A stretch of 64,000 bases of DNA from Pseudomonas putida (GCA_041071465.1 CP163498.1:3056001-3120000), one strand, 5' to 3'; shown: positions 25,350 through 37,142, numbered from the stretch's first letter. Program-made: numbers and translations. The notes: generated by a model not told the origin, from the sequence alone.

Positions 25350-27437
25350 CTAGCGCACCACGCTGGCCTGAATCGCCGTCAGGGCAATGGTATGCACGAT
25401 ATCGTCAACCTGTGCCCCGCGTGGCAAATCGTTCACTGGCTTGCGCAAACCCTGCAACATCGGCCCCAGGCTGACCCCGTCGGTGCTACGCTGCACCGCC
25501 TTGTGCGTGGTATTGCCGGTATTCAGGTCGGGGAACACGAACACCGTGGCACGCCCGGCCACAGGGCTGCCTGGTGCCAGCTCCCGAGCAATGGCCGGGT
25601 TGGCTGCCGCGTCATACTGCAAAGGCCCATCGATCAGCAACGCCTCTGCTGCACCTTGCGCCAGGCGAGTCGCTTCGCGCACTTTCTCGACTTCTTCATC
25701 GCTGGCCGAATCGCTTGAATAACTGATCATCGCCACCCGCGGCGCGATGCCGAAGGCCTGCGCCGATTCGGCGCTCTGGCGGGCGATCTCTGCCAGTTCG
25801 GCAGCACTGGGGTGGGGGTTCATCACGCAGTCGCCGTACACCAGTACCTGCTCGGGGAACAGCATGAAGAACACCGACGACACCAGGCTTGAGCCTGGCG
25901 CGGTCTTGATCAACTGCAGCGCCGGGCGGATGGTATTGGCGGTGGAGTGAACCAGGCCCGAGACCAGGCCGTCCACTTCGTCCAGGGCCAGCATCATGGT
26001 GCCGATCACGACCGGGTCTTCCAGTTGCTGCTCGGCCATCGGTGCGTTGAGGTTCTTGCTCTTGCGCAGCGCCACCATGGGCTCCACGTAGCGCCCGCGA
26101 ATCAGCTCGGGGTCGAGGACTTCCAGGCCGGGCGGCAGGGCAATGCCTTGAGCGCGGGCCACGGCCTCGACATCTTCGGGCTTGGCCAGCAGTACGCAGC
26201 GGGCAATGCCACGGGCCTGGCAGATGGCTGCGGCCTGCACCAACAGCGGCTCGGCACCTTCTGGCAAAACGATGCGCTTGTTGGCCTGCTGCGCGCGCTG
26301 GATCAACTGGTAGCGGAACACTGCCGGCGACAGGCGCATTTCACGCGGGGTGCCGCAGCGTTGGTGCAGCCAGGCTGCGTCGAGGTGGCTGGCGACGAAG
26401 TCGGTGATGAACTCGGCGCGCTCGCGGTCATCCACAGGAATCTCGCGGTTCAGCGAGTTGAGCTGGTTGGCCGTGTCGTACGAGCCGGTGCTGACTGACA
26501 GGATCGGCAGGCCGGCCTGCAGGGCGCCGCGGCACAGGCCAAGGATGCGCGCGTCGGGCTTGCTGTCGCTGGTCAGCAGCAGGCCGGCCAGTGGCACGCC
26601 ATTGATTGCTGCCAGGCTGACGGCGAGGATGATGTCGTCGCGGTCGCCCGGCGTGACCACCAGGGTACCCGAGGTCAGCAGCGGCACGGTGTTGGCGACC
26701 GTGCGTGCGCAGATGATGATCTTGCTCATGCGCCGCTGCTCGTAGTCGCCGGCATTGAGCACCTGGGCGCCGAGCAGCTCGGCCACGTCGCGGGTACGCG
26801 GGGCGTTCAGCTCGGGTTGGTAGGGAATGCAGCCAAGCAGGCGGAAGTCATTGCCGCGCAGCAACGGCGAGTGTTCACGCAGGCGGGTGGCGAAGTCGGC
26901 CATGCTCTCGTCGGTGCGAACCTTGTTGAGGATCACCCCGAGCACTTTCGGGTCGCGCGGCCCGCCGAACAGCTGGGCCTGTAGTTCGACCCGGCCGGAC
27001 AGTTCGCTGAGCACTTCGTTTTCCGGTGCCGATACCAGGATCACCTCGGCATCCAGGCTTTTCGCCAGGTGAAGGTTGACCCGCGCGGCGTAGCTGGCGT
27101 GGCGCGTGGGCACCATACCCTCGACCACTACCACGTCATTGCCGATACAGGCTTGCTGGTAGAGACGGATGATTTCCTCCAGCAACTCGTCCAACTGGCC
27201 ATCGCCGAGCATGCGCTCGACCTGGGCCAGGCTCAGTGGTACCGGAGGTTTGATACCGTGGGTGCGAGCCACCAGTTCGGTAGAGCGCTCGGGGCCGGTG
27301 TCACCCGGGTGGGGTTGGGCGATCGGCTTGAAGAAACCGACCTTCAGGCCGGCGCGCTCCAGGGTACGCACCAGGCCCAGGCTGATGGATGTCAGGCCGA
27401 CACCGAAGTCGGTCGGCGCAATGAAAAATGTCTGCAT
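25350..27437 (-). CDS. pta: Phosphate acetyltransferase (long form)
   Basis: Interconverts acetyl-CoA and acetyl phosphate in the cytosol. The product has 695 residues, the long form. An N-terminal BioD-like P-loop-related domain (FFIAPTDFGVGLTSISLGL) is followed by a DRTGG domain (about 215-330). The C-terminal catalytic PTA/PTB domain (about 375-695) includes LVSSVFFMLFPEQVLVYGDC and the final LPRGAQVDDIVHTIA. The start ATG 27437 has GAGA about seven bases upstream. The upstream gene on the same strand encodes a DUF3565 protein, 31 bp away. No acetate kinase gene is adjacent. Confidence 0.95.
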   Translation of the reverse strand: MQTFFIAPTDFGVGLTSISLGLVRTLERAGLKVGFFKPIAQPHPGDTGPERSTELVARTHGIKPPVPLSLAQVERMLGDGQLDELLEEIIRLYQQACIGNDVVVVEGMVPTRHASYAARVNLHLAKSLDAEVILVSAPENEVLSELSGRVELQAQLFGGPRDPKVLGVILNKVRTDESMADFATRLREHSPLLRGNDFRLLGCIPYQPELNAPRTRDVAELLGAQVLNAGDYEQRRMSKIIICARTVANTVPLLTSGTLVVTPGDRDDIILAVSLAAINGVPLAGLLLTSDSKPDARILGLCRGALQAGLPILSVSTGSYDTANQLNSLNREIPVDDRERAEFITDFVASHLDAAWLHQRCGTPREMRLSPAVFRYQLIQRAQQANKRIVLPEGAEPLLVQAAAICQARGIARCVLLAKPEDVEAVARAQGIALPPGLEVLDPELIRGRYVEPMVALRKSKNLNAPMAEQQLEDPVVIGTMMLALDEVDGLVSGLVHSTANTIRPALQLIKTAPGSSLVSSVFFMLFPEQVLVYGDCVMNPHPSAAELAEIARQSAESAQAFGIAPRVAMISYSSDSASDEEVEKVREATRLAQGAAEALLIDGPLQYDAAANPAIARELAPGSPVAGRATVFVFPDLNTGNTTHKAVQRSTDGVSLGPMLQGLRKPVNDLPRGAQVDDIVHTIALTAIQASVVR

Positions 27438-27468
27438 GCGTGCTTCTCGAAATAAGCGGTGCAAGAAA

Positions 27469-27771
27469 TTAACGGCCAAGGGTAGCGCTATCGGCCCCTT
27501 GTGCGCACCAGCCGCACGCGAAAGGCTGGCCAATGTGCTGCGCGCGCTGGGCCGGGTCGAGCACCCAGGGGCGTGCCTGCCACGGCGGTTGGTGGCGCAG
27601 GTGTTGGGTGTGGCCGCAGGACAGTTCGGCCACCCAGTGGCCTTCTTCGTCCTGATGGAAGCCTGTGATCCGACTGATGGGCCGTTGCTCGTCCGCGGTG
27701 CGTTCGCAATCGGACGATGGCTTGGTTACACTTGTCCGCTCTACATTCTTTTGCAAAAGGTCTTGCCCCAT
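27469..27771 (-). CDS. DUF3565-domain small protein
   Basis: The conserved core GFHQDEEGHWVAELSCGHTQHLRHQ, continued by PWVLDP and a final CGWC, identifies DUF3565. Its His and Cys residues (CGH, CGWC) suggest a small zinc-binding protein. The start is uncertain. ATG 27771 gives 100 residues and overlaps the slyD ATG (the two start codons share CATG on opposite strands). A later non-ATG start nearer the conserved core is equally possible. It lies 31 bp upstream of pta on the same strand. Function unknown. Confidence 0.75.
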   Translation of the reverse strand: MGQDLLQKNVERTSVTKPSSDCERTADEQRPISRITGFHQDEEGHWVAELSCGHTQHLRHQPPWQARPWVLDPAQRAQHIGQPFACGWCAQGADSATLGR

Positions 27772-28255
27772 GCTGATCGCCGCCAACAAGGCTGTCTCCA
27801 TCGACTATACCCTGACCAACGACGCCGGGGAGACCATCGACAGCTCCGCCGGTGGCGCGCCGCTGGTCTACCTGCACGGTGCCGGCAACATCATCCCAGG
27901 CCTGGAAAAGGCCCTGGAAGGTAAACAGGCCGGTGACGAGCTGAACGTTACCATCGAGCCGGAAGACGCCTACGGCGAATACCTGGCCGAGCTGGTCAGC
28001 ACCCTGAACCGCAGCCTGTTCGAAGGCGTCGACGAGCTGGAAGTGGGCATGCAGTTCCACGCTTCGGCACCGGACGGCCAGATGCAGATCGTCACCATCC
28101 GCGACCTCGACGGCGACGACGTCACCGTTGACGGCAACCACCCACTGGCCGGCCAGCGCCTGACCTTCAAGGTAAAGGTTGTCGACGTGCGTGACGCCAG
28201 CGAAGAAGAAATCGCTCACCGCCACATCCACGGTGAAGGTGGCCATCACCACTGA
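27770..28255 (+). CDS. slyD: SlyD-like FKBP-type peptidyl-prolyl isomerase
   Basis: A 161-residue cytosolic prolyl isomerase and chaperone. The FKBP part opens VSIDYTLTNDAGETIDSS. The IF chaperone domain lies in the middle (about 70-125, including PEDAYGEYLAELVSTLNRS). A short His-rich tail (HRHIHGEGGHHH) can bind Ni2+ or other metals, as in E. coli SlyD, but is much shorter. The family supports hydrogenase maturation in some bacteria; that role is unproven here. ATG 27770 follows AAAGGTCTTGCCCC. Confidence 0.92.
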   Translation: MLIAANKAVSIDYTLTNDAGETIDSSAGGAPLVYLHGAGNIIPGLEKALEGKQAGDELNVTIEPEDAYGEYLAELVSTLNRSLFEGVDELEVGMQFHASAPDGQMQIVTIRDLDGDDVTVDGNHPLAGQRLTFKVKVVDVRDASEEEIAHRHIHGEGGHHH

Positions 28256-28283
28256 TTTTCTGCGCTAAGCTCAGAAAGTCGCC

Positions 28284-28348
28284 AGGCGCTCGGGCAAGCC
28301 GATTTGCCTTCCTACGGGAGGTGGACGGTTTGGACGAGCGCCTTTTTA
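28284..28348 (+). ncRNA. Structured terminator-like RNA element upstream of glutathione peroxidase gene
   Basis: A 9-bp outer stem, AGGCGCTCG (28284-28292) with CGAGCGCCT (28335-28343), is followed by TTTTT. Inside are a hairpin GGCAA/TTGCC (28293-28308) and a hairpin CTTCC/GGAGG capped by TACG, a UNCG-type tetraloop (28308-28321). A further hairpin GGGCG/CGCCC follows (28351-28365). This could be a multi-branched slyD terminator, an attenuator for the peroxidase gene, or a small RNA. No known class is recognised. Confidence 0.45.
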
Positions 28349-28400
28349 GTGGGCGCAATTCGCCCCCGCGGCAACCGGGAACCTGAGAGGGGATTTCATC

Positions 28401-28883
28401 ATGAGTGCATTTCACGACCTGAAACTGGACGCGCTGAACGGCGGAGAGCTGCCGCTCGCACCGTTCAAGGGGCAAGTGGTGCTGGTGGTCAACGTTGCCT
28501 CCAAATGTGGTCTCACGCCGCAATACAAGGCCCTGGAAAACCTCTACCAGGTTTACAAGGACAAGGGCTTCAACGTGCTTGGCCTGCCGTGCAACCAGTT
28601 TGCCGGCCAGGAGCCGGGTAGCGAAAAGGAAATCCAGGACTTCTGCAGCCTCAACTATGGGGTGAGCTTCCCGCTGGGGGGCAAGTTGGAGGTCAACGGC
28701 CCGCAGCGCCATTCGCTGTACCGTCTGCTGGCGGGTGAGGGGGCCGAGTTCCCCGGTGACATCACCTGGAACTTCGAGAAGTTTCTGGTGGGCAAGGATG
28801 GGCGAGTACTGGCGCGTTTTTCACCGCGCACGGCGCCGGATGACCCGGCGGTAGTCCAGGCCATAGAAAAAGCACTTGCCTGA
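28401..28883 (+). CDS. Glutathione peroxidase family protein
   Basis: A 160-residue thiol peroxidase that reduces hydroperoxides. The active-site Cys36 is in NVASKCGLTPQY, with Gln at about 70 in NQFAGQEPG and Trp in ITWNFEKFLV, the usual catalytic set. Bacterial members use Cys, not selenocysteine, and often accept thioredoxin as reductant. The predicted start ATG 28401 follows GAGAGGGGATTTCATC. A structured leader element lies 50-120 bases upstream. A REP pair follows the stop. Confidence 0.93.
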   Translation: MSAFHDLKLDALNGGELPLAPFKGQVVLVVNVASKCGLTPQYKALENLYQVYKDKGFNVLGLPCNQFAGQEPGSEKEIQDFCSLNYGVSFPLGGKLEVNGPQRHSLYRLLAGEGAEFPGDITWNFEKFLVGKDGRVLARFSPRTAPDDPAVVQAIEKALA

Positions 28884-28898
28884 AGTTTTACGCACTTC

Positions 28899-29015
28899 CT
28901 GTAGGCGCGGCCTTGTGCCGCGAAAGGGCCGCAACGCGGCCTCTCGATGGTTGCGGTAGTGCTGAAATCCGGGGGCCGCTGTACGGCCCATTCGCGGGGC
29001 AAGGCCGCTCCTACA
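28899..29015. repeat. REPIN (diverged copy of the 46.2 and 57.3 kb element)
   Basis: Inverted arms 28899-28941 and 28971-29015 carry CTGTAGGCGCGGCCTTGTG and its reverse complement at the outer ends. The centre retains GCTGAAATCCGGGG, shared with the copy at 57.3 kb. The right end overlaps the stop codon of the glycosyltransferase gene. Confidence 0.85.
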
Positions 29016-30201
29016 CTGATCGCGTGGGGCCCAAGCTTGAAGCAGGTGCGGCAGCAGATGGGTTCTGGGCTGAATGCAGATACCCCTCGAACTGCTCGAC
29101 AATCGCGGGCCAGCCCTGACGGCTGGCATGCTGCCGCGCATTCAGGCGCACCCGGCGCAAGGTTTCCTCTTCTTCCAGCAGCCAGCAGGCGGCATCGATG
29201 AATGCGGCCTCATCCCCTGGCATGGCCAGCCCGCCACTGTGTCCATGGCGAATATGCTGCGCAGCTGCCGCCTCGTCATAAGCAACCACCGCCAACCCCG
29301 AAGCCATGGCCTCGAGCACCACGTTGCCAAAGGTCTCGGTCAAGCTGGGGAAAAGGAACAGGTCGCCGCTGGCATAGTGCTCGGCCAGCACCTCGCCGCG
29401 CTGGGCGCCACAGAACACTGCATCTGGCACCTGCTGTTGGAGGCTGGCACGCTGCGGGCCGTCACCGACCATGATCAGACGCAAGCGCTTCTGGGGATAA
29501 GTTTTCTGCAATGCCTCGAGACAAGGCCGCAGCAAGCCAAGGTTCTTTTCCACCGCCAGCCGTCCGACATGCAATACGGCGATATCATCCGGGCCGAGCC
29601 CCCAGCTTTCACGCAACGCCTGGTTGCGCCGGGTCGGGTTGAACAGGCCGGCATCGACACCTCGTGCCAACAGTTCCAGGCGCTCGAACCCACGGCGTTC
29701 AAGCTCCAGGCGCTGGCTGACACTGGGTACCAAGGTGATCGCCGTGCGCCGATGGAACCAGCGCAGATAGTGGGTGAGCAGGCGCGCCAGCAGGCCCAGA
29801 CCGTACTGGCCGGAGTACTGCGGGAAGTTGGTGTGGAAGCCGCTGACGACCGCGATACTCAGGCGCCTGGCTGCGCGTAGGGCGCTGAGACCTAGCGGCC
29901 CTTCGGTGGCGATGTACAGCACATCCGGGCGCTGCCGGCGCCAGCGCCGCAACAGCTTGTGCATCGATACCTCGCCCCACTGCAAACCTGGATACCCCGG
30001 CAGGGCCCAACCACGGCACAGCATCAGGTGCGGGTCGTTTTGCACGGGTGATTCGCCGGCCTGGCGCGGCCGTACCACCTCGACCTCATGGCCGCGTTGA
30101 CGCAAGCCTTCACTGAGGCGGCCAAGGGTGTTGGCCACGCCGTTAATCTCGGGTGGGAAGGTTTCACTGACCAGGGTAATGCGTAGGGCGGGTGTATTCA
30201 T
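29011..30201 (-). CDS. Glycosyltransferase, GT-B fold (family 1/4)
   Basis: A 396-residue enzyme with an N-terminal acceptor domain (LVSETFPPEINGVANTLGRL) and a C-terminal nucleotide-sugar domain (VLHVGRLAVEKNLGLL). The donor-binding E-x7-E-type motif is PSLTETFGNVVLEAMASG (about 305-322). It resembles MgtA/alpha-mannosyltransferase-like enzymes; the acceptor is unknown. It is cytosolic or peripheral. ATG 30201 has only a weak ribosome site (GGAAA far upstream), and the frame opens earlier at 30315. Its stop codon TAG lies within the conserved CTCCTACA end of a REP element, so the last residues may have been set by that insertion. Confidence 0.88.
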   Translation of the reverse strand: MNTPALRITLVSETFPPEINGVANTLGRLSEGLRQRGHEVEVVRPRQAGESPVQNDPHLMLCRGWALPGYPGLQWGEVSMHKLLRRWRRQRPDVLYIATEGPLGLSALRAARRLSIAVVSGFHTNFPQYSGQYGLGLLARLLTHYLRWFHRRTAITLVPSVSQRLELERRGFERLELLARGVDAGLFNPTRRNQALRESWGLGPDDIAVLHVGRLAVEKNLGLLRPCLEALQKTYPQKRLRLIMVGDGPQRASLQQQVPDAVFCGAQRGEVLAEHYASGDLFLFPSLTETFGNVVLEAMASGLAVVAYDEAAAAQHIRHGHSGGLAMPGDEAAFIDAACWLLEEEETLRRVRLNARQHASRQGWPAIVEQFEGYLHSAQNPSAAAPASSLGPTRSV

Positions 30202-30379
30202 GACAAAAAGTTTCCGCCTGCAGGATTGCGCCAATGTGACTGCCATGTGACGTACAGATGACGCCTGACCGCTGACGCTTTCGCCTTTATGAATATTTCC
30301 TCGCACGGCACTCAAGAAGGTGTCATCGGCAGCCGATGAAGATGCATTCGACTACGTGATGCGCTCCAGGAGAGCGGTG

Positions 30380-31696
30380 ATGTTCAACAACAAGCTCAAG
30401 CAAGAAATCCGGCAGTTGCGCGAAGACCTGATGTCCATGGAACAGGTCAAGAGTAGCCTCGACAGCGAGATGCTGGTACTGCAGCTCGACCCTCAAGGAC
30501 GGATCGAGATGGTCAACGGCAACTTCGAGAGCGAGATGCTCTACCGTGCCGAACAATTGCTTGGGCGCAATATCGAGGACATCGTCCCGGCTCATGTGAA
30601 GACCCTCGACTTTTACCAGCGCATGAAAAGCGCGATCAGCCGGGGCGAGCACCTGAACGGCGCGTTCCGTCTGTTGCGCGGCAATGGGCAGGAGGCCTGG
30701 CTGCGTTCGATCCTGCAGCCGGTCAAGAACAGCGAGGGGCGCATCAAGTACTTCACCCTGCATTCCAGCGACCTTACCCGTACTATCGAGACCTCGCGCG
30801 AGCACGAAAGCCTGATCAAGGCGCTGATGCGCTCCACCGCAGTGATCGAGTTCGAGCTCGACGGCACCATCCTCACCGCCAACGACCGTTTCCTCGCCAC
30901 CGTCGGTTATCGTCTGGAGCAGATTCGCGGTAAGCACCACCGCATATTCTGCGAGCCGGAGGAGGCCAACTCGGCCGGCTACCAGGCCTTCTGGGACAAG
31001 CTGCGCCGTGGTGAATACGTTGCCGAGCGCTTCAAACGCATTGATGCCCATGGCCGGGTGATTTGGCTGGAGGCTTCGTATAACCCGATTTTCGATGCCC
31101 ACGACGTGCTGTACAAGGTGGTCAAGTTCGCCACGGTGATTACCGATCAGGTCAACCAGGAGCAGGCAGTGGCCGAGGCGGCAGATGTCGCCTACAGCAC
31201 CTCCCTGGGTACCGATGTCAGTGCCCGCAAGGCCACCGAGGTAGTCACCCAGACCGTCAGCGTGATGCGTGGCCTGGAGGCCTCGATGCAAGAGGCGGCC
31301 GAGGGCATCCAGGCACTTGATACTCAGTCGCGGGTGATCGGTTCGATCATCAAGACCATCAGCGACATTGCTGGGCAAACCAACCTGCTGGCGCTTAACG
31401 CAGCCATCGAAGCGGCCCGTGCGGGCGAGCAAGGGCGGGGTTTTGCCGTGGTTGCCGACGAAGTGCGCCAACTGGCCTCGCGCACCAGCACCGCCACCGA
31501 GGAAATCGCTCGGGTGGTGCAGCAGAACGAGCAACTGGCGCAGGCGGCAGTGTCGATCATCGACACCAGCAAGCGCCAGGCCGAACAGGGGCTGGCGCTG
31601 GCGGACGAGACGGGCAGCGTGATTGTCGAGATTCAGGATGGGGCGAAGCGAGTGGTGGATGTGGTGGGGCAGTTCTCCAGCCGATTGGGGCAGTGA
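30380..31696 (+). CDS. Soluble PAS-PAS methyl-accepting protein (BdlA-like)
   Basis: A 438-residue chemoreceptor without membrane segments. Two PAS domains (about 30-140 and 150-265; [15 protein letters not shown] and [20 protein letters not shown]) precede an MCP signalling domain. Its hairpin tip is [20 protein letters not shown] followed by [15 protein letters not shown]. This matches the architecture of P. aeruginosa BdlA, which governs biofilm dispersal. The C-terminal part after the tip is short, as in BdlA. ATG 30380 has AGGAG six bases upstream; the GTG at 30320 lacks proper spacing. Ligand and partners are unknown. Confidence 0.87.
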   Translation: MFNNKLKQEIRQLREDLMSMEQVKSSLDSEMLVLQLDPQGRIEMVNGNFESEMLYRAEQLLGRNIEDIVPAHVKTLDFYQRMKSAISRGEHLNGAFRLLRGNGQEAWLRSILQPVKNSEGRIKYFTLHSSDLTRTIETSREHESLIKALMRSTAVIEFELDGTILTANDRFLATVGYRLEQIRGKHHRIFCEPEEANSAGYQAFWDKLRRGEYVAERFKRIDAHGRVIWLEASYNPIFDAHDVLYKVVKFATVITDQVNQEQAVAEAADVAYSTSLGTDVSARKATEVVTQTVSVMRGLEASMQEAAEGIQALDTQSRVIGSIIKTISDIAGQTNLLALNAAIEAARAGEQGRGFAVVADEVRQLASRTSTATEEIARVVQQNEQLAQAAVSIIDTSKRQAEQGLALADETGSVIVEIQDGAKRVVDVVGQFSSRLGQ

Positions 31697-31732
31697 CGCC
31701 CCAGCCCGGCAGGGGTATGGCGGGCGCTGGGA

Positions 31733-32461
31733 TCAGTTGCGCTCGCGCACCCAGAACAACGTAGCCCCCGCCACCGCCGCCGGCATCATCAGCACGTTCA
31801 CCCCCGGAATCATCAGCGCCAGGTAGGTGATGCCGCCAAAACCCAGGCTTTGCCAGCGCTTCTGGCGCAGCCAGGCGAGCATGTCCTGCCAGCTCATCTT
31901 GTTGTTGTCCGCCGGGTAGTCGATGTACTGGATGGCCATCATCCACACACCGAAGATGAGCCACAGCGGCGCCGCCACCACGTTGACCACCGGGATCAGC
32001 GACAGGATGAACAGGCCGATGGCCCGCGGCAGGAAGTACCCCAGCTTGCGCATTTCGCGGCTGAAGGTGCGCGGTACCATGGCCAGCAGTTCGCCCCAGC
32101 TGAACGCTGGGAAGGTGTCTTCGCCACGGACCACCACCTCGACCTTTTCCGCCAGGAAGCCATTGAATGGGGCGGCGATGATGTTTGCCACCAGGGTGAA
32201 GGTGAAAAACACCATCAGCAGCAGCAAGGCAACGAACAACGGCCAAAGGATGTAGCTGAGGAAGCTCAACCAGTCAGGCAGCGTTGGCATCAAGGCATCG
32301 AGCCACAGCCCGAACTGGTGGCCGGCGAAGTAGATCAGGCCACCGAACAGCAGCAGGTTGACCGTTAGCGGCAGCAGCACGAACAACCGCAGGTTGGGGC
32401 TCAGCACCAGTTTCAGGCCTTCACGCAGGTACTGGGGGCCAGAGAGGACAGGGGCTTGCAT
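31733..32461 (-). CDS. cysZ: Sulfate transporter CysZ
   Basis: A 242-residue inner-membrane protein with four or more hydrophobic helices (for example [20 protein letters not shown] and [20 protein letters not shown]). It contains [17 protein letters not shown] and [14 protein letters not shown], both characteristic of CysZ. It imports sulfate for cysteine synthesis. The start is ATG 32461. Divergent from trxB across a 322-bp spacer. Family assignment is confident. Confidence 0.93.
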   Translation of the reverse strand: MQAPVLSGPQYLREGLKLVLSPNLRLFVLLPLTVNLLLFGGLIYFAGHQFGLWLDALMPTLPDWLSFLSYILWPLFVALLLLMVFFTFTLVANIIAAPFNGFLAEKVEVVVRGEDTFPAFSWGELLAMVPRTFSREMRKLGYFLPRAIGLFILSLIPVVNVVAAPLWLIFGVWMMAIQYIDYPADNNKMSWQDMLAWLRQKRWQSLGFGGITYLALMIPGVNVLMMPAAVAGATLFWVRERN

Positions 32462-33746
<1,285 letters not shown>

Positions 33747-33754
33747 TCCAGCAA

Positions 33755-33794
33755 GGCAACAAAAAACCGGCTCAGTGGCCGGTTTTTTGTTGCC
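33755..33794. terminator. Bidirectional terminator between trxB and nadC
   Basis: Perfect 16-bp arms (33755-33770 and 33779-33794) read GGCAACAAAAAACCGG and its complement. An A-run lies in one arm and a T-run in the other, serving both convergent genes. Confidence 0.93.
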
Positions 33795-33804
33795 TGCGTT
33801 CAGT

Positions 33805-34668
<864 letters not shown>

Positions 34669-34895
34669 CTAGATGCCGGCGATTATAGGGCAGGGGGCTT
34701 GCGTGTACAGCCGCCTTGATGATGACCATTGGTCGGGCGTGGTGAGCAGACCGTGCAAAACAGGGTCACTGAACAGCCTGTAAAACGGCGCTGGCAGCTG
34801 TACGAAATTTTATCGATAATAGCGACCAGTATTTGGCGTCATAGCTTTGACGATGATGGGCCCGTCCGGGCAAGACACCCTGCAAGGAGTCCAGG

Positions 34896-37055
34896 ATGCA
34901 AAAAGAAGGCAAGGTGGTGCCCTTGGCGGCAGCCATCGACCGAGGCGGGCGTGCGCCTCTGCCTTGCCTTCCGGTCTTGCTACTGCAAGTGCGCGACAAG
35001 GCTGCTCTGCAGTTGCGTCAGGGTTTGCAGGACTTGTTCGACAACGCCGACGACACCCTTTTCGAAATGGCCGACAAGGCCTTGGACTGCTGTGACCAGA
35101 GCCTGTACTTCGAGGCCATGCGCGACTTGCGCCTGAAGCGCAAAAGCATCGAACGTGGTTTTCTCGATACGTTCTACGACACCTTTGCGCGCATTGGCCA
35201 AATCGACCTGCTGGCTCAGCAGGTCGAGCCGGGCAACCTTTGCAGCAAGGCCCAACTGGAGCGGGCTGCCGCCATCGATGGCATGGTGGCGCGGGTGTTG
35301 TCACGCGATGGCATTGCCTTGCAGCAGTTGGGCTTGCGTTTGCAGGCGCTGCTCGACCGGCCGCTGTACGAGCCGCACAACCCGTTGGGGCCTGCCGCAT
35401 TATGCAGTTACTTCCTCGATGCCGGGCGTAACCTTGGGGTTGGTTTGCGGGTCAAGCTGGTGCTGCTCAAGCTGTTCGAGCGCTATGTGCTGCGCGATGC
35501 CGATGTGATCTATGGCGAAGCCAACCAACTGCTGGCCGCCGCCGGTGTGCTGCCCGAACTGCAGCCGGCACCGCGGCGGCGGGCTGAAGACCAGCGCATG
35601 CGTGCACGGAGGGGGCACGCGAACCTTGGTCAGACGGTGGGCGCGGATGCGGCAGGGCAGGCTTTCTTTGCCTCGGTGCAGGCGCTGCTGGCCCCGGTGC
35701 GCGGGCAGTTCGCCCCGCGCTTGCAGGCAGTGTCTGCCGCCCAGCCGATCAGCTGCGCCGACCTGCTCCGGCTGCTATCGCATTTGCAGCACTACGTGCC
35801 CGCCACCCACGAGGCCGATGATTTCGAGCTCGGCCAGCAGCTTGAGCAACTGTTGTTGCGGGTCAGCGTGCGCAGTGGCACGCGCCGGCGCCTTGCCGTG
35901 GCCGACGAAGACATGATCAACCTGGTTGGCATGCTGTTCGCCTTCATCCACAACGACGACAACCTGCCGGCCAGCCTGCGGGCGCTGATTGCCCGCTTGC
36001 ACATTCCGCTACTCAAGGTGGCCTTGTTGGACAAGGGGCTGTTCAGCCGGGCGAGCCATCCGGCGCGCCGGCTGCTCAACGAGGTCGCCGGTGCGGCGAT
36101 TGGCTGGGAATACGGCAGGGAAGGGCAGCGTGACAGCTTGCACTTGCGGGTAGAGCGAATCGTCCAGCGCCTGCTCAATGATTTTGCCGAAGATGTCGGC
36201 TTGTTCACCGAGCTGCTCGACGACTTCCTCGCTTTCAACCAGGACGAGCGGCGGCGCAACGAGTTGCTGGAACAACGCACCCGTGATGCCGAAGAAGGCC
36301 GAGCCCGGACGCTGCAGGCCAGGCAACAGGTGCAAGATGTGCTCAACCAGCGCCTGCGCGGCCGAGTATTGCCGCAGGTGGTGGTACACATGTTGGTACA
36401 GGCCTGGAGCCAGGTGTTGCTGCTGGCTTGGCTGAAACAGGGCGAGAATTCCCAGGAATGGCGCGACGCGTTGCAGACGATGGACACGCTGCTGGCCAGC
36501 ATCACTGCGCCCCATGAGCCACAAGCCTTGTTGCAGCAGGTGCCGGGCCTGCTCAAGGCGCTGCGTGGGGGCTTGGCCAGCGTGGCCCTGGACGCGCTGG
36601 CCACCCGCGAGTTCTTCCTGCAATTGGAGCAGTTGCACCTGCGCGCCTGCGCAGGTGCCCAGGTGCTGCCGAGTGGCGATGGGCAACCACTGGCTGATGT
36701 ACGGGTGGCCGAAGACATTGTGCTGGCAATGGCCGAAGAGCCCGCCTGTGTGCCGCTGCAGATCGCCGACGGGCAAGCTGCAGCGTTACACCAGGCTCAG
36801 CGCCTGCGCATCGGCACCTGGGTCGAGGCGCTCGATGAAGACGAACCCCTGCGCTGCAAGCTGGTGGCACGTATAAACAGCAGTGACCGGCTGGTGTTCG
36901 CCAATCGCACCGGCATGAAAGTGCGCGAATGGAGCAGCACCAGCCTGGCCCAGGCACTGCAGCGGGGCGAAGTGCGCGTGCTGGATGACGGGCTGCTGTT
37001 CGAGCGTGCACTGGAGGCCGTGCTCGACGGCTTGCGGCAAGGGCTGGTGCAGTAG
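34896..37055 (+). CDS. DUF1631-domain protein
   Basis: A 719-residue cytosolic protein, largely helical, with conserved blocks VRDKAALQLRQGLQDLFDNA near the N terminus and LLNEVAGAAIGWEYGREGQ in the middle. The C-terminal 110 residues (LRIGTWVEALDEDEPLRCKL, RINSSDRLVFANRTGMKV) resemble the PilZ-like end of this family. I recall no settled function. The start ATG 34896 follows GGAGTCCAGG. It is divergent from nadC and upstream of ampD in the same order that I remember for P. putida. Confidence 0.87.
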   Translation: MQKEGKVVPLAAAIDRGGRAPLPCLPVLLLQVRDKAALQLRQGLQDLFDNADDTLFEMADKALDCCDQSLYFEAMRDLRLKRKSIERGFLDTFYDTFARIGQIDLLAQQVEPGNLCSKAQLERAAAIDGMVARVLSRDGIALQQLGLRLQALLDRPLYEPHNPLGPAALCSYFLDAGRNLGVGLRVKLVLLKLFERYVLRDADVIYGEANQLLAAAGVLPELQPAPRRRAEDQRMRARRGHANLGQTVGADAAGQAFFASVQALLAPVRGQFAPRLQAVSAAQPISCADLLRLLSHLQHYVPATHEADDFELGQQLEQLLLRVSVRSGTRRRLAVADEDMINLVGMLFAFIHNDDNLPASLRALIARLHIPLLKVALLDKGLFSRASHPARRLLNEVAGAAIGWEYGREGQRDSLHLRVERIVQRLLNDFAEDVGLFTELLDDFLAFNQDERRRNELLEQRTRDAEEGRARTLQARQQVQDVLNQRLRGRVLPQVVVHMLVQAWSQVLLLAWLKQGENSQEWRDALQTMDTLLASITAPHEPQALLQQVPGLLKALRGGLASVALDALATREFFLQLEQLHLRACAGAQVLPSGDGQPLADVRVAEDIVLAMAEEPACVPLQIADGQAAALHQAQRLRIGTWVEALDEDEPLRCKLVARINSSDRLVFANRTGMKVREWSSTSLAQALQRGEVRVLDDGLLFERALEAVLDGLRQGLVQ

Positions 37056-37142
37056 CGGCAGCATTACAATCATTCACATGCACACGGTGTTGGCCACAGG
37101 GCATACTGTTGTCTTGTTCATGGCGTTTTCAGGATCTGCCCC

